Assembly (NCBI RefSeq): GCF_000716535.1
Contig: NZ_JNWV01000020.1
Span: forward strand, 284,853 to 348,852
DNA from: Streptomyces flaveolus
GTDB lineage: Bacteria > Actinomycetota > Actinomycetes > Streptomycetales > Streptomycetaceae
Direction of reading: 5' to 3'
DNA: 64,000 nucleotides
Shown here: positions 23,900 through 31,338 of the stretch, in pieces
Layout: each line of letters begins with the position of its first letter
How positions within the stretch are numbered: the stretch's first letter is position 1
Made by a program: the position numbers and the translations under genes
Notes under the pieces: model-generated
Told to the model about the DNA's origin: nothing
The model's database searches: none
The model's input: only the letters and a program-made list of their open reading frames with translations

Positions 23900-25090
23900 T
23901 CACTGCACCGGATGCGCCGTGTCCCCGTCCCCGCCCTCGCCCCGGCCACCCCCGGCACGCCCACTCCCCTTGTGCGCGTGGTGCGGGTTCTTCGCGTGGG
24001 TGCGGAGGCGGGCCGTCACGTCCTCCGGGGGCAGGAAGCGGGACCAGCGTTCGGGGAACTCGGAGGGCATGTCGGGGTCGTCGGGGTCGGTCTCGCGGAC
24101 CGCCGCGGCGCGGGCGACGTACTCGGCGACCTGCGCGTGCCGCATCCGTTCGTTGGCCTCGCGCGCTGCGGCCGTGGCCGCGGCCGGCCAGACCCGGTCG
24201 ATGGCCGCGTTCACGGCAGCGCCGACGAGCACGGCGAACGCGGACACACCGATCCACAGCAGGACGGCGACGGCGGCGGCGAGGGAGCCGTAGATGGTGG
24301 CGCCCTCGATGGTGTTCGTGAGGTAGATGCGCAGCAGGAAGCTGCCGAGGACCCACATGGCGAGGGCGACCAGCGCGCCGGGCACGTCCTCGATCCACGG
24401 CGAGCGGACCGGCACCGAGACGTGGTAGAGGGTCGTCAGGAAGACGATGGACAGGACGATCACGACCGGCCAGTACAGGACCTGGACGACCGTCTCCGAC
24501 CAGGGCAGGATCCGCACCACCGCGTCCGGCCCGGCCACCATCAGCGGCAGTGCCACCGAGCCGATCAGCAGCGCCACGATGAACAGCAGGAACGCCATGA
24601 TCCGGGTCCTGACGATGCCCCGGACGCCGTCGAGGCCGTACATGACGGTGATGGTGTCGATGAAGACGTTCACCGCGCGCGAGCCCGACCACAGGGCGAA
24701 CAGGAAGCCGATGGAGATGACGTCGGGCCTGCCGCCCTTCATCACGTCGTGCAGGATCGGCTCGGCGATCTCCTTGACGCCCTTGTCGGACAGCACCGTG
24801 CGGGAGGCCTCCAGGAGGTTGGTCTCCAGGCTGTGGATGGTGTCGGCGCCGGTCCAGTCGTCGACGTAGCCGAGCAGCCCGATCAGGCTCAGCAGCAGCG
24901 GCGGCACGGACAGCAGCGTGAAGAACGCCGCCTCGGCCGCCAGGCCCAGGATGCGGTACTCCATGCAGGAGTTGACGGTGTCCTTGAGCAACAGCCAGGC
25001 GGTCCTGCGCTTGGAGACGTTCCGGTAGAGGGCTCTGGCCCGGTGGAGCCGGCCGGCGGGCCGCTCGGGGGGTTCACTTGCTGGCTGCAC
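23900..25090 (-). CDS. YihY/virulence factor BrkB family membrane protein
   Basis: A 396-aa protein with six spans between residues ~45 and 310: 'LGLAAEAAFFTLLSVPPLLLSLIGLLGY', 'VISIGFLFALWSGSRAVNVF', 'MAFLLFIVALLIGSVALPLMV', 'VLYWPVVIVLSIVFLTTLYHV', 'WIEDVPGALVALAMWVLGSFLLRIYL' and 'YGSLAAAVAVLLWIGVSAFAVLVGAAVNAA'. These match the YihY (BrkB) family, formerly mis-named RNase BN; the real role is unknown, perhaps transport. The long hydrophilic C-terminus is His/Gly-rich. GTG 25090 sits 6 nt after a TACCGT -10 box (leaderless). Confidence 0.88.
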   Translation of the reverse strand: MQPASEPPERPAGRLHRARALYRNVSKRRTAWLLLKDTVNSCMEYRILGLAAEAAFFTLLSVPPLLLSLIGLLGYVDDWTGADTIHSLETNLLEASRTVLSDKGVKEIAEPILHDVMKGGRPDVISIGFLFALWSGSRAVNVFIDTITVMYGLDGVRGIVRTRIMAFLLFIVALLIGSVALPLMVAGPDAVVRILPWSETVVQVLYWPVVIVLSIVFLTTLYHVSVPVRSPWIEDVPGALVALAMWVLGSFLLRIYLTNTIEGATIYGSLAAAVAVLLWIGVSAFAVLVGAAVNAAIDRVWPAAATAAAREANERMRHAQVAEYVARAAAVRETDPDDPDMPSEFPERWSRFLPPEDVTARLRTHAKNPHHAHKGSGRAGGGRGEGGDGDTAHPVQ

Positions 25091-25096
25091 GTCCTA

Positions 25097-25102
25097 ACGG
25101 TA
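25097..25102 (-). promoter_or_regulatory. -10 box TACCGT for leaderless YihY gene
   Basis: Complement of ACGGTA, 6 nt before GTG 25090. Confidence 0.4.
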
Positions 25103-25208
25103 TCCGCCGCACCGGGCAGCCCTCACCTTCCGGGGGCGATCACCGAGGGGGATACGTCGATTTCCGGCACTGTGCCACTCTGGAGGCCATCACCGCCGCC
25201 GTCCCGGG

Positions 25209-25214
25209 TAGGTT
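25209..25214 (+). promoter_or_regulatory. -10 box TAGGTT for leaderless AidB-like gene
   Basis: TAGGTT ends 7 nt before ATG 25222; no SD. Confidence 0.5.
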
Positions 25215-25221
25215 CGCAATC

Positions 25222-26859
25222 ATGGCAGGCACCTCCACCCACACCGTGACGAACCAGCCGCCGCCGCTGGCCGGCTACGACGTCTTCACCGCCGACCGGG
25301 CCCTCGCCGAGGCCGTCGACCGGTACACCGGCGCCGATGTCCTGGAGGAGGTGCGCGCCGAACTGTCCGCCCTCGGCCGGGCCGCCGGTTCGGTGCAGCT
25401 CCAGGAGTGGGCGGTGCAGGCGAACGAGCAGCCGCCCCGGCTGCGCAGCCACGACCGGTACGGCCACCGGATCGACGAGGTCGAGTTCCACCCGGCCTGG
25501 CACCGGCTGCTCGGCAAGGCCGTCTCGGCCGGTCTGACCGGCGCCTGGACGCGCCCGTCGGGACATGTGCGCCGGGCGGCCGGGTTCCTGGTCTGGACGC
25601 AGGTCGAGGCGGGCACCTGCTGCCCGCTGTCGATGACGCACGCGGCCGTGCCCGCGCTGCGCGCCGACGCGGAGCTGGCCGCCGAGTGGGAGCCCCGGCT
25701 GGCGTCCACGCTCTACGACCGGGAGCTGCGGCCCGCCGGGCAGAAGCCCGGTGCCCTGTTCGGAATGGGCATGACCGAGAAGCAGGGCGGCAGCGACGTC
25801 CGCGCGAACACCACCGCGGCGCGGCCCCTCGCGGAGGACGGCACGTACCTGCTGACCGGGCACAAGTGGTTCTGCTCGGCACCGATGTCGGACGCGTTCC
25901 TGGTGCTCGCGCAGGCCCCGGGCGGGCTCACCTGCTTCCTGGTCCCGCGGCTGCTGCCCGACGGCGGCCGCAACGTCTTCCTGATCCAGCGGCTGAAGGA
26001 CAAACTGGGCAACCGCTCGAACGCCTCCGCGGAGGTCGAGTTCGACGGCACCTGGGCGCGCCGGGTCGGCGAGGAGGGGAGCGGGGTGCGCACGATCATC
26101 GGGATGGTCACCGCGACCCGGCTGGACTGCGCGCTCGGCTCGGCGGGTCTGATGCGGCAGGCGGTGGCGCAGGCCGTGCACCACTGCGCGCACCGGGACG
26201 CGTTCGGCGGGAAGCTGATCGACAAGCCGTTGATGCGCAACGTCCTCGCCGATCTCGCGCTGGAGTCGGAGGCGGCGACCGCGCTCGCGCTGCGGCTGGC
26301 CGCGGCCTGTGACGACGGCGGCGAGCAGGAGCGCGCCTTCCTGCGGCTCGCGGTGCCGGCCGCCAAGTACTGGATCACCAAGCGCTGCGCCCCGGTGGCC
26401 GTGGAGGCCGCCGAGTGCCTGGGCGGCAACGGGTACGTCGAGGAGTCCGGTCTGCCCCGCCTGGTGCGGGAGTCGCCGCTGAACTCCGTGTGGGAGGGTG
26501 CCGGGAACGTGCAGGCGCTGGACGTGCTGCGGGCCCTGCAGCGGGAGCCGGGAGCGCTGGACGCCTGCCTCACCGAGATCGGCCGGGTGCACGGCGCGGA
26601 CCACCGGCTGGACCGCGCGGTGAAGGACCTGTTCACCGAACTCGCCGACCTGGACGGCGTCGAGGGGCGCGCCCGGCGCCTGGTGGAACGGCTCGCGCTG
26701 GTCCTCCAGGGCTCTCTCCTGGTGCGATACGCCCCACCGGAGGTGGCCGACGCCTTCTGCGCCTCCCGCCTGGGCGGCGACCACGGGGCTTCCTTCGGCA
26801 CGTTGCCGGCGGGCTTGGACCTGGAGTCGGTGGTGGACCGCGCACGCCCGACGCAGTGA
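25222..26859 (+). CDS. AidB-like acyl-CoA dehydrogenase-fold protein
   Basis: A 545-aa flavoprotein, the length of AidB (longer than ordinary acyl-CoA dehydrogenases). N-terminal region 'NQPPPLAGYDVFTADRAL' is AidB-like. FAD/substrate segments are 'GMGMTEKQGGSDVRANTTAA', 'YLLTGHKWFCSAPMSDAFLVLAQ', 'GSAGLMRQAVAQAVHHCAHRDAFGGKL' and 'ECLGGNGYVEESGLPRLVRESPLNSVWEGAGNVQALDVLR'. In E. coli AidB is induced by alkylation damage, binds DNA through its C-terminal domain, and has weak isovaleryl-CoA dehydrogenase activity. No ada or alkA gene lies nearby. Divergent from the YihY gene over 131 bp. Confidence 0.85.
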   Translation: MAGTSTHTVTNQPPPLAGYDVFTADRALAEAVDRYTGADVLEEVRAELSALGRAAGSVQLQEWAVQANEQPPRLRSHDRYGHRIDEVEFHPAWHRLLGKAVSAGLTGAWTRPSGHVRRAAGFLVWTQVEAGTCCPLSMTHAAVPALRADAELAAEWEPRLASTLYDRELRPAGQKPGALFGMGMTEKQGGSDVRANTTAARPLAEDGTYLLTGHKWFCSAPMSDAFLVLAQAPGGLTCFLVPRLLPDGGRNVFLIQRLKDKLGNRSNASAEVEFDGTWARRVGEEGSGVRTIIGMVTATRLDCALGSAGLMRQAVAQAVHHCAHRDAFGGKLIDKPLMRNVLADLALESEAATALALRLAAACDDGGEQERAFLRLAVPAAKYWITKRCAPVAVEAAECLGGNGYVEESGLPRLVRESPLNSVWEGAGNVQALDVLRALQREPGALDACLTEIGRVHGADHRLDRAVKDLFTELADLDGVEGRARRLVERLALVLQGSLLVRYAPPEVADAFCASRLGGDHGASFGTLPAGLDLESVVDRARPTQ

Positions 26860-27231
26860 GGCGCGGGCCGTCCTGACCCACCCGGGGGCGAGGAATCGCG
26901 CGCTCATCAACGAAACGCCCAGCCACGAACCGGCCCGCAATCGCCGGCGCCCAGCGAGCCGCACCCCCGGCCGCGCGTCCGGCCACCCCCTCGGAGGAAG
27001 GGGGTGGTGCTGCGCCGACACGGCACCACCCCCCACCACCTGAGTCAAGTCTCAGCCACACCCCGGCGGTTCACCAGGGTTGCAGGGGGTTGCAACTTAT
27101 GGGGGCACATGCGCGGAGTCTGTGCCTCCGCCATGTCCGGAACGGCAGTATGAGAGACACAGTCGGACCGGAAACCGCCGCCCGGACGGCTTGACAAGTG
27201 TGTTCGACGCCCCTTTTCCGGGAGGACCGCA
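26860..27231. other. Intergenic region, 372 nt
   Basis: Little structure is visible in the first 200 nt. At 27079-27096, GTTGCA is followed by the perfect palindrome GTTGCAAC. GGCACA/TGTGCC (~27104-27126) forms another short inverted repeat. TTGACA at 27191-27196 is a good -35 box for the following regulator gene, though its -10 is weak. No ORF with convincing codon use. Confidence 0.4.
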
Positions 27232-28527
27232 GTGGTGAACCCGCCGATGAACGTGGCGCGCCTGGCCGCCGTGGACGCGGCGCATGCGGCGCGGGTGCTG
27301 AGCGAGGTGCGTGAGGCCACGCTCGCCGGGCAGCGTACGCGGCTCGCGCCCCGTCCGGTGATCGAGCAGTCGTGGGGAAGGATGCTGCGCAGTGGCGTCG
27401 ACCCCGAACACGACTTCCGGTCCGGACTGTTGCCCTCGGACGAGGTGCGCCGCCGGCGGGAGGAGTCGCCGCTGCGGCACGTCCTGCCGGTGTTGCGGGA
27501 GGGACTGCTTTCGGTCGCGGACGTCGCCCAGCACATCATGGTCGTCGCGGACGCCGACGGGCGCGTGCTGTGGCGTGAGGGGGCGCCGTCGGTGCTGCGG
27601 AAGGCGGACGGGCTCGGCTTCGAACTCGGCGCGGACTGGCGGGAAGACGTCGTCGGCACCAACGGGGTGGGCACTCCGGCGGTGGTGCGGCGGCCGGTCC
27701 AGGTGTTCGCCGGCGAGCACTTCGTACGGTCGCACGTCTCCTGGACCTGCTCGGGCGCGCCGATCACCGATCCGCGGGACGGGCGGCTGCTCGGTGTGGT
27801 GGACGTCAGCGGCCCGTTGGAGACCATGCACCCGGCGACTCTCGCCTGGGTGGACTCGGTGGCGAAGCTGGCCGAGGCCCGGCTGCGGGAGCTCCATCTG
27901 GCCTCGCTGGAGCGGCTGCGGGTGGTGGCGGCGCCGGTGCTGGCCCGGTTGGCCGGGCGGGCGCTGGTGGTGGACCGCGACGGCTGGGCGGCGGCCGTGA
28001 CCGGGATGCCGTACGTGCGGCGGGTGACGCTGCCCAAGACCCTGGCGCCGGGCCGCCGGTGGCTGCCCTCGCTCGGTTCCTGCGCGGTGGAGCCGCTGGC
28101 CGGGGGCTGGCTGCTGCGGGCGGAGGAGGAGCCCCGGGCCGGTGCCCGCCGGATCGTGCTGGACCTCGCCCGGCCGGGCCGCTGCACGGTGACGGTCACG
28201 GCTTCGGCGGGTTCCTGGTCGCGGGAGTTGAGCCCGCGCCATGCCGAGTTGCTGTTCCTGCTCGGCGAGCACCGTGCCGGGCGCGGGGCGGCGGGGCTGG
28301 CCGAGGACCTGTTCGGCGATCCTTCCCGGACCGTGACCGTACGGGCCGAAATGTCCAGGATCCGGAGGTATCTTGGGGAACTCCTCCAGCATCGGCCGTA
28401 TCGTTTCCGTGACGATGTGGAAGTGGAAGTGATCCTTCCAGAGGATCCGTCCCACCTGCTCCCCCAGTCGACAGCACCGGCGGTGACAAAGAAGCGGAAT
28501 GTCGCGCACAACGGCCGGACCGAGTAG
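27232..28527 (+). CDS. GAF-domain transcriptional regulator (AcoR-like sensor, no AAA domain)
   Basis: A 431-aa regulator. N-terminal helices include 'PRPVIEQSWGRMLRSGVDP', followed by a GAF domain (~90-230) with 'IMVVADADGRVLWREG', 'FELGADWREDVVGTNGVGTPAVV' and 'SWTCSGAPITDPRDGRLLGVVDVSG', the pattern seen in AcoR-type activators. The AAA+ module of AcoR is missing. The C-terminal ~110 residues ('LSPRHAELLFLLGEHRAGRGAAGLAEDLFGD', 'VTVRAEMSRIRRYLGELL') form a winged-helix DNA-binding domain. SD GGAGG is 6 nt before GTG 27232 (GTG 27235 also possible). Streptomyces homologues often regulate aldehyde/alcohol dehydrogenases; none is adjacent here. Confidence 0.82.
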   Translation: MVNPPMNVARLAAVDAAHAARVLSEVREATLAGQRTRLAPRPVIEQSWGRMLRSGVDPEHDFRSGLLPSDEVRRRREESPLRHVLPVLREGLLSVADVAQHIMVVADADGRVLWREGAPSVLRKADGLGFELGADWREDVVGTNGVGTPAVVRRPVQVFAGEHFVRSHVSWTCSGAPITDPRDGRLLGVVDVSGPLETMHPATLAWVDSVAKLAEARLRELHLASLERLRVVAAPVLARLAGRALVVDRDGWAAAVTGMPYVRRVTLPKTLAPGRRWLPSLGSCAVEPLAGGWLLRAEEEPRAGARRIVLDLARPGRCTVTVTASAGSWSRELSPRHAELLFLLGEHRAGRGAAGLAEDLFGDPSRTVTVRAEMSRIRRYLGELLQHRPYRFRDDVEVEVILPEDPSHLLPQSTAPAVTKKRNVAHNGRTE

Positions 28528-28534
28528 CCCGGTC

Positions 28535-28557
28535 GGGGCGGCCGCCTGGCCGGCCCC
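28535..28557. terminator. GC-rich hairpin after the GAF regulator
   Basis: GGGGCGGCC (28535-28543) pairs with GGCCGGCCCC (28548-28557) with one bulged base, directly after the stop codon. Confidence 0.5.
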
Positions 28558-28706
28558 GGGCCCGCACGCGCGTCTTCCGCCCATCTGCGCGGTCTTTGCC
28601 CTACGCGGCCCGTTCCTGCCGTAGCATCCCGTACGGGCCTCCCCACCTGTTCCTCGCGTCAACCTACGGATCGCCAGGCGCAGTTGGCCCGCCCTCTGGA
28701 GGAGAG

Positions 28707-30041
28707 ATGAAGCATCGCGGCAGACACCGCCGACGCAGAAGGGGCGCGGCGCTGCGCGCGGTCCTGACCGGCACCGCGCTCGCGCTCACCGCCGCGGCCA
28801 CCCTGATCAGCGCCTCCCAGGCCGACGTCACCGAGAACCCGGGCGCGCTGAAGCCGCTGACCTCCCCGGCGGACACCAGCCGGCTCCGCCTCCAGGAGCG
28901 CCTGGTCCCCGCGCGTACCCTGGACCGGCTCACGGACGCGATGGGCCGCCCGGTCGGTGTGGACGCCGTGCTCCAGAGCACCGACCGTGGCCTGCGCCGG
29001 GACGGCGACTGCTCCGCCGGCGACCGCGCCTCCCTGCCCGTCGCCCCCGCCGCCGCCCGCGCCTACTGCTGGGACCCGGCCGACACCGCCACCGGCGACT
29101 GGCGGCCCGCCTCGGTGACCACCTCCGGCGACGCCGACGACGACGGCGTCTGGGGCACCCACCGGGTCGTCCTCGCCGGCTGGACCCACAGCACCACGAC
29201 CGGCCGCCCCGCCGAGCGGGGCCTCGCCCGGGTCGCCTTCGTCGACGCGGACGATCCCGCCCACCTCTCCTACCGGTGGGTGCTGCTGGTCGTGCCGGTC
29301 GACGGCGGCCGGGACTACCGGGGCCTGACCTCCGGCCTCTCCGGCATGGTCTGGTACCAGAACAAGCTGCTGGTCACCACCACGGCCGGCGGCGCCGACG
29401 CGCTCTACGTCTACGACCTGGACCGCATCCAGCGCACCACGGTCGACGGGCCCGCGATCGGCCGCGTGCCCGGCGGCTGGTCCGCCGACGGCTACGACTA
29501 CGTGCTGCCCGCGGTCGCTTCGTACCGCTTCGCCTCCGGCCGCTGCGCCCCCTCCGGCCCGCCCTGTCCCGGGGCGCTCGCCCTCGACCGCGGCACGACG
29601 CCCGACAGCCTGGTCGCCGCGGAGTGGACCGCGCCCGGGCGCGACCGGCGCGCGAGGCTGTGGCGGTACGCGTTCAGCGACGATCCGGCACGTCCGGGGC
29701 TGCTCGCCACGGACGCCTGGGGGCGGGCGGACGCGGTGGAGGCGTACCGGACCCGGGCGGACGGGATCCGGGGCCTGCTGTCGTACCGGAAGCCCGGGGC
29801 GGACCGGCCGTCCTGGTATGTGGGACGGCTGCCCGAGTCGCGGGACGGACACGGCGGACTGTGGCGCCAGGACACCCGGGGTGCCCGGGCGGCCCGCTGC
29901 GGCGCCGACGCCTCGGACCGCTGCTGGGCGCAGGACGCGGGCTCCCTCTCCTACTGGCAGGAGACCGGCGAGGTGTGGTCGCTGTCCGACCGCATGCTGT
30001 TCGCGCTGCCACTGGCCGAGCTGGACCGCTCCCTGGACTGA
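28707..30041 (+). CDS. Secreted/membrane-anchored hypothetical protein
   Basis: A 444-aa protein. A basic N-terminus (MKHRGRHRRRRRG) and hydrophobic stretch 'LTGTALALTAAATLISASQA' form a signal peptide or anchor. The mature part has repeated beta-like segments ('RVAFVDADDPAHLSYRWVLLVVPV', 'LSGMVWYQNKLLVTTTAGGADALYVYDLDRI', 'WWYVGRL'-like 'PSWYVGRLPES', 'GSLSYWQETGEVWSLSDRMLFALPL') suggesting a propeller-type fold, and three or four Cys pairs. Catalytic residues are not evident. Similar secreted proteins are common in Streptomyces; function unknown. SD GGAGGAG is just before ATG 28707. Confidence 0.75.
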   Translation: MKHRGRHRRRRRGAALRAVLTGTALALTAAATLISASQADVTENPGALKPLTSPADTSRLRLQERLVPARTLDRLTDAMGRPVGVDAVLQSTDRGLRRDGDCSAGDRASLPVAPAAARAYCWDPADTATGDWRPASVTTSGDADDDGVWGTHRVVLAGWTHSTTTGRPAERGLARVAFVDADDPAHLSYRWVLLVVPVDGGRDYRGLTSGLSGMVWYQNKLLVTTTAGGADALYVYDLDRIQRTTVDGPAIGRVPGGWSADGYDYVLPAVASYRFASGRCAPSGPPCPGALALDRGTTPDSLVAAEWTAPGRDRRARLWRYAFSDDPARPGLLATDAWGRADAVEAYRTRADGIRGLLSYRKPGADRPSWYVGRLPESRDGHGGLWRQDTRGARAARCGADASDRCWAQDAGSLSYWQETGEVWSLSDRMLFALPLAELDRSLD

Positions 30042-30059
30042 CGGCCGGTCGCGCCGCCC

Positions 30060-30400
30060 GGCCCGGGGGGCGTTGTCCCGCCCGGCTCCCAGGAGCACTG
30101 TGCCGCTCGGCACCAGGGCAGGCGCGTACCCCTCCTCCGGAGGCGGTCGCACCGTCGGGTTCGAGAGCGGTTGCGCCCCTCGACGGCGAGGACCGCCCCG
30201 TCCCTCAGCACGGACGGGCGGGCACCCGCGTCCCCTCGGTTCGGACGGGCGGTCATGCCCCGGCGCCGGGCGCGGGCGGGTGCCTCGCCTGCGGGAGCGG
30301 TCGTGCCGCTCGGCTCCGGCGGGCAGTCGCGCCCCTCGGCTCCGAGGGCCGGGCCCTCGCGCCGCCCGGCTCCGGGGGCGTTCCCGGACCCGATCGACAG
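30060..30400. repeat. Degenerate GC-rich repeats in a 389-nt intergenic gap
   Basis: Variants of CCGCTCGGCTCCG-GGGGC followed by GGTCGYGCC recur several times between 30060 and 30380 (clearest around 30296-30372). They resemble a decayed minisatellite with 30-40 bp units. No gene is evident between 30042 and 30430. Confidence 0.4.
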
Positions 30401-30430
30401 ACCGGGCCGCGGGATGGTTCCCTGGCCCGC

Positions 30431-31003
30431 ATGAGCAGCACGCCTGTCACCACCTGGTCCCTGGAGCAGACCTCCCCGGCCGACCTCCTGCCCTCCGCCG
30501 CCCCCGACGGCGACGTACGGATCGTCCGCGCCGAGGTCCCCTCCCCCGAGTTCAGCCGGTTCCTGTACGCCTCGGTCGGCGGCGACATCCGCTGGACCGA
30601 CCGGCTGGGCTGGACGTACGCGCGGTGGCGGGAGTACCTGGAGCGGCCCGGCGTGGAGACCTGGGTGGCCTACGACCGCGGCACCCCGGCCGGCTACGTC
30701 GAGCTGGAGCCGCAGGACGAGGGCGCGGTCGAGATCGTCTACTTCGGGCTGATCCCCGCCTTCCGCGGCCGGCGCATCGGCGGCCACCTGCTGGCGTACG
30801 GGACGGCCCGTGCCTGGGACCTGGCCGAGCGGTGGCCGGGGCGGACGCCGACGAAGCGGGTGTGGCTGCACACGTGCAGCAAGGACGGCGAGTTCGCGAT
30901 GGACAACTACCAGCGGCGCGGCTTCAAGCTGTTCGACACGAAGGTGGAGCTGGAGCCGGACGTGACCACGCCGGGTCCCTGGCCCGGCGCATACCCCGCC
31001 TGA
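30431..31003 (+). CDS. GNAT-family N-acetyltransferase
   Basis: A 190-aa acetyltransferase. 'WVAYDRGTPAGYVELEPQDEGAVEIVYFGLIPAFRGRRIGGHLLAYGTARAW' contains the acetyl-CoA pyrophosphate loop (R-G-R-x-I-G), and 'VWLHTCSKDGEFAMDNYQRRGFKLFDTKVELE' is the C-terminal strand/helix. The substrate could be a small amine, antibiotic or protein. ATG 30431 has neither a clear SD nor a clean -10 box. A strong hairpin follows at 31043. Confidence 0.87.
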   Translation: MSSTPVTTWSLEQTSPADLLPSAAPDGDVRIVRAEVPSPEFSRFLYASVGGDIRWTDRLGWTYARWREYLERPGVETWVAYDRGTPAGYVELEPQDEGAVEIVYFGLIPAFRGRRIGGHLLAYGTARAWDLAERWPGRTPTKRVWLHTCSKDGEFAMDNYQRRGFKLFDTKVELEPDVTTPGPWPGAYPA

Positions 31004-31042
31004 CCTGCCAGGACAAGCCTCGCGGCGACGCATGTGAGCGAC

Positions 31043-31077
31043 GACACCCTTGTTCCACATTCCGGGACAAGGGTGTC
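31043..31077. terminator. Perfect 11-bp hairpin after the GNAT gene
   Basis: GACACCCTTGT (31043-31053) pairs with ACAAGGGTGTC (31067-31077) around a 13-nt loop. It separates the GNAT gene from the sulfur-assimilation leader. Confidence 0.65.
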
Positions 31078-31130
31078 CGCATGATGGATGAAGCTGGACT
31101 GTGTCCAGATCGCCGTGACACGCTTTCGTC

Positions 31131-31214
31131 ATGTCCGGAACTGGAATTGCCTTGGTGAGTCGGCGGCACGTCGATCTCGGCCGCATGTCCAGCGCCATCT
31201 GTCCGGCGAGCTGA
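31131..31214 (+). CDS. 27-aa putative cysteine leader peptide
   Basis: ATG 31131 to TGA 31214 encodes MSGTGIALVSRRHVDLGRMS then SAICPAS. It matches the short 'putative leader peptide' type that I recall upstream of sulfur genes in Streptomyces, with a conserved RRHVDLGRM-like core and a single Cys codon (UGU) four codons from the stop. By analogy with cysteine-responsive leader ORFs in mycobacteria, ribosome stalling at the Cys codon when cysteine is scarce would change RNA folding in the ~124 nt before the sulfite reductase gene. No SD, so probably leaderless. This start is inside the 335-nt gap, which otherwise holds only the hairpin at 31043. Confidence 0.7.
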   Translation: MSGTGIALVSRRHVDLGRMSSAICPAS

Positions 31215-31338
31215 CGCCTCCCAGCACCGCCGTTCCCTCCTCGTACCTGATCGCGTGCGCGATGACGCGCACCCATGTCGCATGCGCCCGCACGCGCAGG
31301 TCAGCCGCATTCCCGCCTGTCCCGAAGGACGTACCTCC

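Noticed and set aside
31043-31338. SAM or cobalamin riboswitch before the sulfite reductase gene
   Set aside because: I could not find the conserved junction sequences; a leader peptide ORF explains the region better.
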